Of a stretch of 64,000 nt of DNA, positions 9,279 to 17,413 are shown in pieces. Positions within the stretch are counted from its first letter, which is position 1. Each line of letters starts with the position of its first letter. Position numbers and translations under genes: made by a program. This DNA comes from Fusicatenibacter saccharivorans (GTDB lineage: Bacteria; Bacillota; Clostridia; Lachnospirales; Lachnospiraceae): the NCBI RefSeq assembly GCF_027667425.1, contig NZ_JAQEGR010000001.1, positions 186,001 to 250,000 on the forward strand, in the 5' to 3' direction. Below the pieces are notes generated by a model. That model saw only the letters and a list, made by a program, of their open reading frames with translations, was not told the origin of the DNA and did not search any database.

Positions 9279-10292
9279 ATGGCAAAGATTAGCATCATCG
9301 GAGCAGGAAGCTGGGGAACTGCCCTCGGCCTCCTGCTCTGCAACAACGGGCATGACGTGACGATCTGCTCGGAAAATGAAAAGGAAATTGAGAGCTTAAA
9401 GGAACACAGAGAGCATCTGACGAAGCTTCCGGGCGTAAGACTGCCGGATGAAATGAAGTTCACCTGCGATGTGCGCGGCTCCCTTTCCGGACAGGACATC
9501 CTTGTGATGGCAAAAGCATCCCCGTACGTGCGAACCACATGTAAAAAGTATGCGGCGGATATTCCGGACGGCCAGCTCATCGTCAATGTGGCAAAAGGCG
9601 TGGAAGCCGATACCCTGATGACGATGTCTCAGATCATCGAGGAGGAAGTGCCGGGAGCGAATGTCGTTGTTCTCTCCGGACCGAGCCACGCAGAGGAAGT
9701 CGGCCGCGGCCTGCCGACCACGATCGTTGTCGGCGCGCATGACCGCGAGAGCGCACTGTATGTGCAGAATGTGTTCATGAGTCCGGTCTTCCGCGTTTAC
9801 ACAAGCCCGGACATCACGGGAATTGAACTTGGCGGAGCTCTGAAAAATGTCATCGCACTGGCAGCCGGAACGGCGGATGGTCTTGGCTACGGCGACAATA
9901 CGAAAGCGGCTCTGATTACCCGCGGGATCGCGGAAATTGCACGGCTCGGCACGGCGATGGGTGCCCATGCGGAAACCTTCTACGGTCTTTCCGGTATCGG
10001 CGACCTGATTGTAACGTGTGCTTCCGTTCACAGCCGGAACCGGAAAGCCGGATACCTGATCGGCCAGGGCAGAACGATGCAGCAGGCGATGGATGAGGTT
10101 CAGATGATCGTCGAGGGCGTCTATTCCGCAAAAGCGGGTCTTACCCTGTCGAAAAAATTCGGAATCGAAACGCCGATCATTCAGGCAGTCAATCAGGTTC
10201 TGTTTGAAAACAAAAACCCGAAACAGGCTGTGGATGAACTGATGCAGCGTATGAAAAAAGACGAACTCGCCCCGGATCTCTGGGAGCGGTAA
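9279..10292 (+). CDS. gpsA: Glycerol-3-phosphate dehydrogenase [NAD(P)+]
   Basis: GpsA reduces dihydroxyacetone phosphate to sn-glycerol 3-phosphate for lipid synthesis. The 337-residue protein has the N-terminal dinucleotide motif GAGSWGTALG (7-16), the VNVAKGVE and LSGPSHAEEV segments, the catalytic-lysine region ELGGALKNVIALAAG, and the GIGDLIVTC signature. It is the last gene of the DUF512-der-plsY-gpsA operon and is followed by a terminator. Confidence 0.97.
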   Translation: MAKISIIGAGSWGTALGLLLCNNGHDVTICSENEKEIESLKEHREHLTKLPGVRLPDEMKFTCDVRGSLSGQDILVMAKASPYVRTTCKKYAADIPDGQLIVNVAKGVEADTLMTMSQIIEEEVPGANVVVLSGPSHAEEVGRGLPTTIVVGAHDRESALYVQNVFMSPVFRVYTSPDITGIELGGALKNVIALAAGTADGLGYGDNTKAALITRGIAEIARLGTAMGAHAETFYGLSGIGDLIVTCASVHSRNRKAGYLIGQGRTMQQAMDEVQMIVEGVYSAKAGLTLSKKFGIETPIIQAVNQVLFENKNPKQAVDELMQRMKKDELAPDLWER

Positions 10293-10298
10293 AAATAA

Positions 10299-10348
10299 GA
10301 AACCTGTCACTTCTGTGAAATGATACAGAGACGGCAGGTTCTTTTTTT
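10299..10348 (+). terminator. Terminator after gpsA
   Basis: Arms 10301-10316 and 10325-10340 form a long hairpin (AACCTG/CAGGTT at its base) followed by seven T. Confidence 0.85.
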
Positions 10349-10387
10349 GTGCAGACCGAAATTTTTCAGCAAAAATACGGGAAAAAG

Positions 10388-10416
10388 ATGACAATACTTT
10401 CGAAATCAAGTATAGT
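10388..10416 (+). promoter_or_regulatory. Promoter of the hydrogenase operon
   Basis: ATGACA at 10388-10393 and TATAGT at 10411-10416 are 17 bases apart, 65 bases before the hydrogenase start. Confidence 0.6.
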
Positions 10417-10480
10417 AATAGAAAGCGGAATAATTTTAACTGAAAAGATGCGGAGGAAAATACAGCAGGAGGAAGAAAGA

Positions 10481-12004
10481 ATGAGAGGAGTAGAAACAAG
10501 AATTCAGGAAATCCGCCATGCCATTTTTACGGAAGTTGCAAAAATGGCGTATGACGTGGACTCCCCGGTGGAAAAGACGATCGAGGAAATTCCTTACCGT
10601 GTAATTCCCGGTGAGGTCGGAAATTTTAGAAATGATGTGTTTCTGGAGCGGGCGATTGTAGGAGAGCGGCTTCGCCTTGCAATGGGACTTCCGTGCAGAA
10701 GCGCGGCAGAGCACGCCCCGATCTCGGACAATATCAAACTGGCGGACCAGGCGGAGACGTATTATACACCGCCGCTCATTAATGTCATCAAATTTGCATG
10801 CAACGCCTGTCATGAAAAACGGGTTCTGATCACGGAGGGATGTCAGGGGTGTCTTGCACATCCGTGCGTGGAAGTCTGTCCGAAAAAGGCCATTACGCTG
10901 GACCGCACCAATGGACGATCCTATATTGATCAGGATAAATGCGTCAAATGTGGTCAATGTGCCAAGGTATGCGGATACCAGGCTATTATCATTCAGGAGC
11001 GTCCGTGTGCGAGAGCCTGCGGAATGGATGCCATCGGTTCAGATGAGAACGGAAAAGCGGATATCGATTACGAGAAATGTGTATCCTGCGGCCAGTGTCT
11101 CGTCAACTGCCCGTTCGGCGCTATTTCGGACAAATCCCAGATCTTCCAGGTAATCCGTGCGATCCAGTCGGGAGAGCGCGTCTATGCAGCGCTGGCACCG
11201 GCGTTTGTCGGCCAGTTCGGACCGAAAGTAACGCCTGGAAAACTGCGTGCGGCGATGAAAAAGCTCGGTTTTGCGGATGTCTTTGAAGTTGCGATCGGAG
11301 CGGATCTCTGTGCGGCACAGGAGGCAGAGGATTTTGTGAACGAAGTTCCGGAGAAACTGCCGTTTATGGCGACATCCTGCTGTCCGGCCTGGTCTGTAAT
11401 GGCGAAGAAACTGTTCCCGGATTACGCAAACTGTATCTCGATGGCACTGACTCCGATGACGCTGACGGCGCGTCTGATCAAGAAACACAATCCGAATGCG
11501 AAGGTTGTCTTTGTCGGACCGTGTGCGGCGAAAAAACTGGAGGCCATGCGCCGGTCTGTCCGCAGTGAGGTGGACTTCGTTCTGACGTTTGAAGAGATGT
11601 CGGGCATTTTCGATGCGCGCCAGGTAGATGTGAGTGCACTTGAGGAAGATCCGGACGGCGTCAGCGATGCATCGGTGGACGGAAGAAACTTTGCTGTCTC
11701 CGGCGGCGTTGCAAAATCTGTGGAAAATGTAATCCGTGAAAAATACCCGGACCGCGAAATCAAGATGGCAAATGCAGAAGGTCTGAAGGAATGCCGGAAA
11801 CTGCTGACAATGGCGAAGGCCGGAAAGTACAACGGTTATCTTCTCGAAGGCATGGCCTGTCCGGGCGGATGCGTGGCAGGAGCCGGCACGATGCAGTCGA
11901 TCAAAAAGTCACAGGCGGCAGTCAACAAATATGCGGCGCAGGCAAAACACAAGATTTCCAGCCAGACAGAATATGTAAAAGAACTGGACAAGCTGGTAGA
12001 CTAA
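10481..12004 (+). CDS. [FeFe] hydrogenase, group B-type, ferredoxin-like N-terminus
   Basis: The 507-residue protein carries an upstream Cys set (CNACHEKRVLITEGCQGC), two [4Fe-4S] ferredoxin motifs near 154-164 and 200-210, then the H-cluster loops: L1 TSCCPAW (298-304), L2 GPCAAKKLE (346-354) and L3 with EGMACPGGCVAGAG near the end. All four H-cluster cysteines are present. L2 begins with GPC, not the MPC of group A, which I remember as the group B1/B3 (TIGR04105) pattern. It probably exchanges electrons between ferredoxin and H2. The ATG at 10481 follows AGGAGGAAG; the frame is open further upstream but without a ribosome site. Confidence 0.9.
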   Translation: MRGVETRIQEIRHAIFTEVAKMAYDVDSPVEKTIEEIPYRVIPGEVGNFRNDVFLERAIVGERLRLAMGLPCRSAAEHAPISDNIKLADQAETYYTPPLINVIKFACNACHEKRVLITEGCQGCLAHPCVEVCPKKAITLDRTNGRSYIDQDKCVKCGQCAKVCGYQAIIIQERPCARACGMDAIGSDENGKADIDYEKCVSCGQCLVNCPFGAISDKSQIFQVIRAIQSGERVYAALAPAFVGQFGPKVTPGKLRAAMKKLGFADVFEVAIGADLCAAQEAEDFVNEVPEKLPFMATSCCPAWSVMAKKLFPDYANCISMALTPMTLTARLIKKHNPNAKVVFVGPCAAKKLEAMRRSVRSEVDFVLTFEEMSGIFDARQVDVSALEEDPDGVSDASVDGRNFAVSGGVAKSVENVIREKYPDREIKMANAEGLKECRKLLTMAKAGKYNGYLLEGMACPGGCVAGAGTMQSIKKSQAAVNKYAAQAKHKISSQTEYVKELDKLVD

Positions 12005-12029
12005 AAAGAACAGCAAGGTGGAGAAAAAA

Positions 12030-13112
12030 GTGAAAAAGAAAAGAAAGATGGGCTTTGCGGCAGCGATTCTTGCAATGGTACTTTTGTTTGCAGGATGCGG
12101 CCAGACAGAGACAAAGACGGAGAGCAGCGGGACAAAAAGCACAGGATCAGAAAGTACAGTATCAGAAAGTACGCAGACAGAGAGCAGCACAGCGGCATCG
12201 GAAACAGAAGATGAGACACTGGTCCATGTGCTTGCATTAAAAGGACCGACCAGCATGGGAATGGTAAAAATGATGAGCGATAACGACAGCAAAGAGTCAC
12301 CTGCGGACACGTTTGAACTTGCCGCTGCCCCGGATGAGGTCAGCGCAAAACTGGTACAGGGAGAGGTGGATATCGCCGCGGTTCCGGCGAACCTTGCAAG
12401 CGTACTCTACAACAAGACAAACGGCGGCGTGCAGGTGCTCGCAGTCAATACGCTCGGTGTCCTTTATATCGTCGAGGACGGCGATACCGTACATTCCATT
12501 GCGGATCTGAAAGGCAGAACCATTTATGCGGGCGGCAAAGGTGCAACTCCGGAGTATGCTTTGAATTATATCCTCGAAAAGAACGGCCTCGTACCGGGTG
12601 AGGACGTAACGATCGAGTGGAAGAGCGAACACGCCGAGTGCGTGGCAGCACTTGCAGAAGATGCCGATGGAATCGCCATGCTGCCGCAGCCGTTTGTAAC
12701 GACGGCACAGACGAAAAAAGAAACGCTGCGCACCGCACTTGACCTGACCGAAGAATGGAACAAAATCCAGGAGTCCGAAGGAACGGCGAGCACACTGGTG
12801 ACAGGTGTTACCGTTGTGCGCACTGCCTTTGCCAAGGAGCATCCGGAAGCAGTTGCAGACTTCATGGAAGCTTACCAGGCATCCGTATCCTACGTAACCG
12901 AAAACACGGATGAGGCGGCAAAACTGATCGGGGATTATGACATTGTTCCGGAGGCAGTCGCAAAGAAAGCGCTTCCGGCATGCAACATTGTCTGCATCAC
13001 CGGTGATGAGATGAAAGAGAAGCTTTCCGGTTATCTCGGTGTACTCAAAGACCAGAACCCGGAGGCAGTCGGAGGAGAACTTCCAGGAGATGACTTCTAT
13101 TATTCCGAATAA
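12030..13112 (+). CDS. ABC importer substrate-binding lipoprotein (NMT1/SsuA-like)
   Basis: This is the extracytoplasmic binding protein of a small-molecule importer. It has a basic N-terminus, a hydrophobic signal and a lipobox LFAGC with Cys23, then a Ser/Thr/Glu-rich linker of about 40 residues and a two-lobed body with the AAPDEVSAKLVQGEVDIAAVP and IADLKGRTIYAGGKGATPEY segments of the nitrate/sulfonate/thiamine-precursor class. The substrate is not evident. GTG 12030 sits seven bases after AAGGTGGAG; GTG 12018 is an alternative. The gene begins 25 nt after the hydrogenase and overlaps the permease. Confidence 0.85.
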   Translation: MKKKRKMGFAAAILAMVLLFAGCGQTETKTESSGTKSTGSESTVSESTQTESSTAASETEDETLVHVLALKGPTSMGMVKMMSDNDSKESPADTFELAAAPDEVSAKLVQGEVDIAAVPANLASVLYNKTNGGVQVLAVNTLGVLYIVEDGDTVHSIADLKGRTIYAGGKGATPEYALNYILEKNGLVPGEDVTIEWKSEHAECVAALAEDADGIAMLPQPFVTTAQTKKETLRTALDLTEEWNKIQESEGTASTLVTGVTVVRTAFAKEHPEAVADFMEAYQASVSYVTENTDEAAKLIGDYDIVPEAVAKKALPACNIVCITGDEMKEKLSGYLGVLKDQNPEAVGGELPGDDFYYSE

Positions 13113-13872
13113 AAACAAAAAAGAGAAACAGAGAAAAACGAAGCTCTGGCCGATCGTGTTCTGGCTTATGATCTGGCAGGCGGTAAGCGTTTTTGTCGGG
13201 CAGGAGATCCTTCTGGCATCTCCTGCTGCTGTTTTGAAACGCCTTTTTACGCTTGTAACAGAACAGGTCTTCTGGCAGTCCCTGCTGTTTTCCGGAGCAC
13301 GCATCGGAGCCGGATTCCTTCTTGGTGCGGCGGCGGGAATTGCAGGAGCTGCACTTGCCGGTCGGTTTTCCATTGCAGAAGAACTCCTGACGCCGCTGGT
13401 TGCAGCAGTGAAAGCAGTGCCGGTCGTTTCTTTTGTGATTCTGATCCTGATCTGGGTTTCTTCGAAGAATCTTTCGGTTGTGATTTCGTTTCTGATGGTA
13501 TTTCCGATCCTGTATACAAACACGCGGAACGGCCTACGGGAACTGGACACAGCGCTTTTGGAGATGACAGACGTTTTTCAGGTTCCGCGGCCGGTGCGGC
13601 TGCGCTGGGTGATCCTGCCGCAGCTGTACCCATATATCCGGACGGGATGTTCACTTTCCCTCGGCCTTTGCTGGAAGGCCGGAACGGCAGCAGAAGTAAT
13701 CGGCATTCCGAACCGATCCATCGGAGAGCATCTGTATCAGGCAAAAATATATCTCGACACACCGGGACTCTTTGCCTGGACGGCAGCGATCGTGTACGTC
13801 AGCTTCTGTCTCGAAAAAGCTGTTTTAAAAGGAATGGATCTTGCAGAAAAAAGGATGCTGGTGATGAAATGA
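13090..13872 (+). CDS. ABC importer permease (SsuC/TauC-like)
   Basis: The 260-residue membrane protein has about six hydrophobic segments and the binding-protein-dependent permease loop (ELDTALLEMTDVFQVPRPVRLRWVILP split over about residues 157-180), which contacts the ATPase. A SSKNLSVVISFLMVFP region follows the PLVAAVKAVP motif typical of the nitrate/sulfonate permeases. The ATG at 13090 lies 23 bases inside the upstream gene and follows GGAGGAG; the reading frame further upstream is inside the binding-protein gene. It overlaps the ATPase gene by four bases. Confidence 0.88.
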   Translation: MTSIIPNKNKKEKQRKTKLWPIVFWLMIWQAVSVFVGQEILLASPAAVLKRLFTLVTEQVFWQSLLFSGARIGAGFLLGAAAGIAGAALAGRFSIAEELLTPLVAAVKAVPVVSFVILILIWVSSKNLSVVISFLMVFPILYTNTRNGLRELDTALLEMTDVFQVPRPVRLRWVILPQLYPYIRTGCSLSLGLCWKAGTAAEVIGIPNRSIGEHLYQAKIYLDTPGLFAWTAAIVYVSFCLEKAVLKGMDLAEKRMLVMK

Positions 13873-14525
13873 GAGAAGATACGATTGAAATCTGCCATCT
13901 GAAAAAAGCGTATGGAGAACACGTTATTTTTTCGAATCTTACGATGGAACTGAAAAAAGGAGCAGTGACCTGTCTGATGGCTCCTTCCGGGGCTGGAAAG
14001 ACAACCCTGCTGCGGATTCTGGCAGGCCTGGAGCAGGCGGACGGCGGAAAAATCGGGGGACTGGAAGCCTTAAGAAAAAGTATGGTTTTTCAGGAACCGC
14101 GGCTGGCAGAAGAACTGACAGCTGCAGCCAATATCCAGCTCGCGGTAAGGCGCCGCATGTTTGGAAAAGAAAAAAGAAGCTCCCGTCATCTTGTGGAGGA
14201 GATGGAGGAACTCGGCCTTTCGGGCTGTGAAAACCAGGCTGTATCGGAACTGTCGGGCGGCATGCGCCAGCGGGTGGCGGTTCTGCGGGCCATGCGCATG
14301 GACGCAGATTTCCTCCTTTTGGATGAGCCGTTCCGGGGACTGGATGCGGGGACGAAAAAGAAAACGATGAACTATATCCGCAGAAAAGGAAAAGAAAAAA
14401 CGATGCTTCTGGTCACGCATGATTTAGAAGAAGCCGAAGCAATGGGGGACTGGATCTGCACCTGCAGCAGACTGGATGGTATCCTCGAAATAAAGAGAAA
14501 CAGAAAAAGCAGCACAGAAATCTGA
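13869..14525 (+). CDS. ABC importer ATPase (SsuB/TauB-like)
   Basis: The 218-residue protein has Walker A APSGAGKTT, a short Q-loop (MVFQEPRL), the signature LSGGMRQRVAVLRAM, Walker B FLLLDEPFRGLD and the switch histidine in LLVTHDLEEA. It is somewhat shorter than usual but complete. The ATG at 13869 overlaps the permease stop (ATGA). The three ABC genes appear to be co-transcribed with the hydrogenase; the transcript ends in a terminator that overlaps the last codons. Confidence 0.92.
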   Translation: MREDTIEICHLKKAYGEHVIFSNLTMELKKGAVTCLMAPSGAGKTTLLRILAGLEQADGGKIGGLEALRKSMVFQEPRLAEELTAAANIQLAVRRRMFGKEKRSSRHLVEEMEELGLSGCENQAVSELSGGMRQRVAVLRAMRMDADFLLLDEPFRGLDAGTKKKTMNYIRRKGKEKTMLLVTHDLEEAEAMGDWICTCSRLDGILEIKRNRKSSTEI

Positions 14526-14558
14526 AACGGAAAGAAACAGATTTTCTGTGCTGCTTTT
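14505..14558. terminator. Bidirectional terminator, ABC operon / aldo-keto reductase
   Basis: AAAAGCAGCACAGAAATCTG (14505-14524) pairs with 14538-14558, ending in TTTT on one strand and TTTT on the other. It covers the last codons of the ATPase gene. Confidence 0.85.
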
Positions 14559-14573
14559 GCTGTGAATCCGCAG

Positions 14574-15395
14574 TTACAGCAGGTCATCCGGTATGGAAGC
14601 AGAGCGGAGCTGTTCGTCCATCGTGTCGATGAGCGCCATGTCGGCTTCAGAAAGTTCGAAGTCGAAGACATCCGCGTTGGCAAAAATGCGGTCCGGCTGT
14701 GTCGATTTCGGGATGACACTGATGCCCTGCTGGACGAGGTAGCGGAGGCCGATCTGTGCTTCAGTGCGTACATACTTTTCTGCCAGCTGCTGCATAATCT
14801 CACGGTTCAGATAAAGACCTCTTGCGAGCGGCGCATACGCTTGAACGGCGATTCCATGTGAACGGCAGAAAGCGATGAGCGGTTTCCGGTTCCAGAGCGG
14901 ATGGCATTCGATCTGGTTGACGGCCGGGATGACGCCGGAAAATTCAAAGAGGGCGGTAAGGTGCGGCTCCTCGAAGTTGCTGACGCCGATCGATTTTGCA
15001 CGCCCGGATTCGCGGATTTTTTCGAGTGCGCGCCACGTCTCCGGGTAGCAGCCCGGCACCGGCCAGTGAATCAGGTAAAGATCAACGTAGTCGAGACGGA
15101 GACGGTCGAGGCTGCGGTTGAAGGCACCTTCGATATCACCGACCCGCTGCGCGGTATTCCATACCTTTGTGGTAATAAAAAAGTTTTCCCGCGGAATCCC
15201 GCTTGCGCGGATCCCGCGGCCGATGCTGTCCTCATTTTTATAGGAGGAGGCGGTATCGATCAGACGGTAGCCGTATTTTGCCGCGGTGACAATTGCTTTT
15301 TCTGCCTCTTTTTCTGTCGATTTGTAAGTGCCAAGCCCCAGAAGCGGCATCGCTCTGCCGTCGTTCAATGTAATGGTTGGAATAGAAAGTGCCAT
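14574..15395 (-). CDS. Aldo/keto reductase (AKR family)
   Basis: This NAD(P)H-dependent oxidoreductase of 273 residues has the complete AKR catalytic tetrad: Asp47 and Tyr52 in LIDTASSY, Lys77 in TTKVWN and His110 in YLIHWP. Downstream segments IGVSNFEEPHL, VNQIECHPLW and the phosphate-binding VIPKSTQPDRI fit the AKR5-like reductases of Firmicutes. The start has TACGGAGGG upstream. It is transcribed alone, against its neighbours. The physiological substrate is unknown; small carbonyls such as methylglyoxal are usual for the family. Confidence 0.9.
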   Translation of the reverse strand: MALSIPTITLNDGRAMPLLGLGTYKSTEKEAEKAIVTAAKYGYRLIDTASSYKNEDSIGRGIRASGIPRENFFITTKVWNTAQRVGDIEGAFNRSLDRLRLDYVDLYLIHWPVPGCYPETWRALEKIRESGRAKSIGVSNFEEPHLTALFEFSGVIPAVNQIECHPLWNRKPLIAFCRSHGIAVQAYAPLARGLYLNREIMQQLAEKYVRTEAQIGLRYLVQQGISVIPKSTQPDRIFANADVFDFELSEADMALIDTMDEQLRSASIPDDLL

Positions 15396-15458
15396 AAAAA
15401 CCCTCCGTATCTTGAATCAAAAAAAAGATTTTGCCGTATTTCTCTCATAATTATGTTT

Positions 15459-15487
15459 AGTATAACATGAAAATTTAAAGAAATCAG
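15459..15487 (-). promoter_or_regulatory. Promoter of the aldo/keto reductase gene
   Basis: On the minus strand CTGATT (15482-15487) and an extended TGTTATACT minus-10 (hexamer 15459-15464) are spaced by 17 bases. Confidence 0.6.
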
Positions 15488-15574
15488 ACCAAATATATTA
15501 AAAAAGTTTAACACAATCGGGAAATGAAAAAAAATAACAAGCCATGCAAGAAAAAAGAAGGATGCCAGGACGGC

Positions 15575-15680
15575 CTGTACGGCGAATTGTACAGAAATTT
15601 TGTGGAGGCCGTATTGATTTTGTGCATGAAATAGAGTATAATAAATTTGAATTGATATTTATTTATCATTCCCTGTACAA
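15575..15680 (+). promoter_or_regulatory. Possible operator repeats around the nickel-module promoter
   Basis: CTGTAC (15575-15580) and GTACAG (15589-15594) form a dyad just upstream of the promoter, and TTGTACAG (15587-15594) recurs inverted as CTGTACAA (15673-15680) downstream of it. An outer ACGGCC/GGCCGT pair (15570-15575 and 15608-15613) encloses the first dyad. The binding factor, if any, is unknown. Confidence 0.35.
15614..15642 (+). promoter_or_regulatory. Promoter of the His-rich/cooT genes
   Basis: TTGATT (15614-15619) and TATAAT (15637-15642) are 17 bases apart. The leader to the ATG at 15760 is about 110 nt. The remaining intergenic DNA back to 15396 holds the divergent promoter and no other gene. 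Confidence 0.8.
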
Positions 15681-15759
15681 TCTGCAGGACGTTTCAGGAA
15701 AACAAAAGCGGACGAAACGGACGGCAGAGCAGAAAAACGGGGACAGAGGAGGCCATATT

Positions 15760-16110
15760 ATGCATTTATTATATGACGAGAATGGAAATCCCATTCCGCA
15801 CGGAGCTCACGACGAGCACCATCATCACCATGACCATCATCACGAGGGAGAAGACTGCGGACATGCCTGCAATGCATGCGGTTCCGAAGAAAAATGCAAG
15901 GACGAGAATCTTGCCCTTTTAACCTATATGCTGCAGCACAATGAACATCACGCAGCAGAACTCGACGAGATGGCCGACAAACTGGAAAAAGCCGGAATGG
16001 CGGACGCCGCAAAACAGATCAGGGAGGGAGTATCCGATTTCCAGAAAGGCAATATGCGCCTGTCCCTTGCACTGACACTTGTAAAAGAGCATTTGAAAGA
16101 AGTTAAGTAG
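15760..16110 (+). CDS. Histidine- and cysteine-rich protein, probable nickel binding
   Basis: The 116-residue protein begins with a normal N-terminus, then has a metal-binding tract: HHHHHDHHH at 20-28, and Cys33, Cys37, Cys40 and Cys46 nearby. The remainder (about 50-116) is a helical segment with a further HNEHHAAELDEM patch and no membrane part. I know no named family for the whole protein. It lies 14 bases before cooT and just upstream of the CODH/ACS genes, so storage or delivery of nickel is the likely role; this is inferred from composition and context. The ATG at 15760 follows AGAGGAGG; a longer frame to 15544 runs through the promoter. Confidence 0.75.
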   Translation: MHLLYDENGNPIPHGAHDEHHHHHDHHHEGEDCGHACNACGSEEKCKDENLALLTYMLQHNEHHAAELDEMADKLEKAGMADAAKQIREGVSDFQKGNMRLSLALTLVKEHLKEVK

Positions 16111-16124
16111 AGGAGGCGTAAGCT

Positions 16125-16307
16125 ATGTGCCTTGCAACGGTATACAAAAATCCGGAAAACACAGTTGTCTGTAAAAATGTGAGCCGCATCGATGTCGATG
16201 GAGAATACGTTCTGATCCGTGACATCATGGGTGAGGAGATCAGACTGCAGGGTAAGATCAAAATGGTAGATCTTGCAAACAGCATCGTAGAGCTGGACTG
16301 TGAATGA
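16125..16307 (+). CDS. cooT: CooT family nickel-binding protein
   Basis: CooT is a small nickel-binding accessory protein for CO dehydrogenase maturation, known from Rhodospirillum rubrum. This 60-residue protein has the family's diagnostic start MCLATVY, with Cys2 as the nickel ligand in characterised members, and the small beta-barrel sequence with VLIRDIMGEEIRLQGKI. It begins behind AGAGGAGG, 14 bases after the histidine-rich gene, and precedes metF and the CODH genes. Confidence 0.88.
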   Translation: MCLATVYKNPENTVVCKNVSRIDVDGEYVLIRDIMGEEIRLQGKIKMVDLANSIVELDCE

Positions 16308-16310
16308 TAA

Positions 16311-16339
16311 TTGGTTGACGGAACCAGTTATTCTATAAA
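16311..16339 (+). promoter_or_regulatory. Candidate promoter for metF and the acetyl-CoA pathway genes
   Basis: TTGGTT (16311-16316) and TATAAA (16334-16339) have 17-base spacing. The better minus-35 TTGACG at 16315 would be only 13 bases away. Confidence 0.5.
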
Positions 16340-16340
16340 A

Positions 16341-16442
16341 GCGGTTTTAGGCCCCCGGGCTCTGCAAATCGGAACAAACAGAACAAGCGAACCGGGACTT
16401 AGAATAGGAATATATTATATTAAAGCGGAGGTAAATTGAATT
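16341..16442 (+). promoter_or_regulatory. Structured leader before metF
   Basis: The roughly 95-nt leader contains complementary pieces: CGGTT near 16342 with AACCG near 16390, CCCGG near 16354 with CCGGG near 16392, and TCTG (16361-16364) with CAGA (16378-16382). I could not match it to a known riboswitch class. It ends in AAAGCGGAGG before the metF start. Confidence 0.35.
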
Positions 16443-17375
16443 ATGAAACTTTCAGAAGAGATGAAAAACAAGACCCTTCTGTCTTTTGAACTGTTCCCGC
16501 CAAAGACAGAGAAGGGACTGCAGAATCTGCCGGGTACCATCGACCACCTGATGAAGTACAACCCGTCTTACATTTCCTGTACATACGGAGCAGGCGGCGG
16601 CAACGTCGGAGCAAACCGTGAAGTATGTCAGATGATCAAAAATGCCGGAACTACACCGGTTACCCATTTCACCGTTATCAAAAACACAAAAGAAGGAATC
16701 AAAGAGCAGCTGGATCAGTATCTGGTTGATGGCGTAGACCATATGCTGGCACTGCGCGGAGATATTCCGCTTGGTGAGACTACAACCTGTGGTGACTTTG
16801 ACTATGCTACCGATCTTGTAAAATTCGTACGTGATACCTACGGCGACAAATTTGAAATCGCTGTTGCAGGTTCACCGGAAGGCCACATCTCCTGCAGAAG
16901 TCTGGAGTCTGATATCGCAGTTCTGAAACAGAAACAGGACAACGGAGCAGACTACATCATGACACAGCTCTGCTGGGATATGGAGCAGTTCAAATACTGG
17001 CTGGATGCAATCCGTAAAGCAGGAATCACCATGCCGGTAGACGTTGGAGTAATGCCGATCCTGGATCAGGCTGCTACTATTAACATGGCACTTTCCAGAA
17101 ACGGCTGTGTGATGGACAGAGAGCTTTCCAGAATGATCTCCAGACACTGGCTGTTCCCGAACCCATTTGCAGCAAAAGATGCAGAAGGAAAACCGTTCGA
17201 CGTATTCTACGACAAGAAAGTTGCAGAGTTCAAAGAAGAGGGTATCGAATATACCGTAAAACAGATTGATGCATACCGTGCACTCGGTGTCAACGGAATT
17301 CATCTGTATGCACTGAATAAATGGAAAGACGTATCTGAAATCATCGACAGATCCGGCCTTTGCACACTGGTTTAA
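16443..17375 (+). CDS. metF: Methylenetetrahydrofolate reductase
   Basis: MetF reduces 5,10-methylene-THF to 5-methyl-THF, the last step of the methyl branch. The 310-residue protein is a full single-domain FAD enzyme: FELFPPKTEKG at the N-terminus, SCTYGAGGG, MLALRGDIP and IAVAGSPEGH around the flavin, and a QLCWDMEQF segment. No metV (the zinc/iron-sulfur partner found in several acetogens) is next to it. It opens the acetyl-CoA cluster and is followed 38 bases later by cooC. Confidence 0.95.
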   Translation: MKLSEEMKNKTLLSFELFPPKTEKGLQNLPGTIDHLMKYNPSYISCTYGAGGGNVGANREVCQMIKNAGTTPVTHFTVIKNTKEGIKEQLDQYLVDGVDHMLALRGDIPLGETTTCGDFDYATDLVKFVRDTYGDKFEIAVAGSPEGHISCRSLESDIAVLKQKQDNGADYIMTQLCWDMEQFKYWLDAIRKAGITMPVDVGVMPILDQAATINMALSRNGCVMDRELSRMISRHWLFPNPFAAKDAEGKPFDVFYDKKVAEFKEEGIEYTVKQIDAYRALGVNGIHLYALNKWKDVSEIIDRSGLCTLV

Positions 17376-17413
17376 TGAATTAATTACTTGAATTTGGGAG
17401 GCATCCGATTTTT

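Noticed and set aside
9396..10499. Long minus-strand frame over gpsA
   Set aside because: It is a shadow of gpsA with no motif and no ribosome site.
16341..16442. The metF leader as a THF or cobalamin riboswitch
   Set aside because: The conserved boxes of these classes are missing; only short complementary segments are seen.
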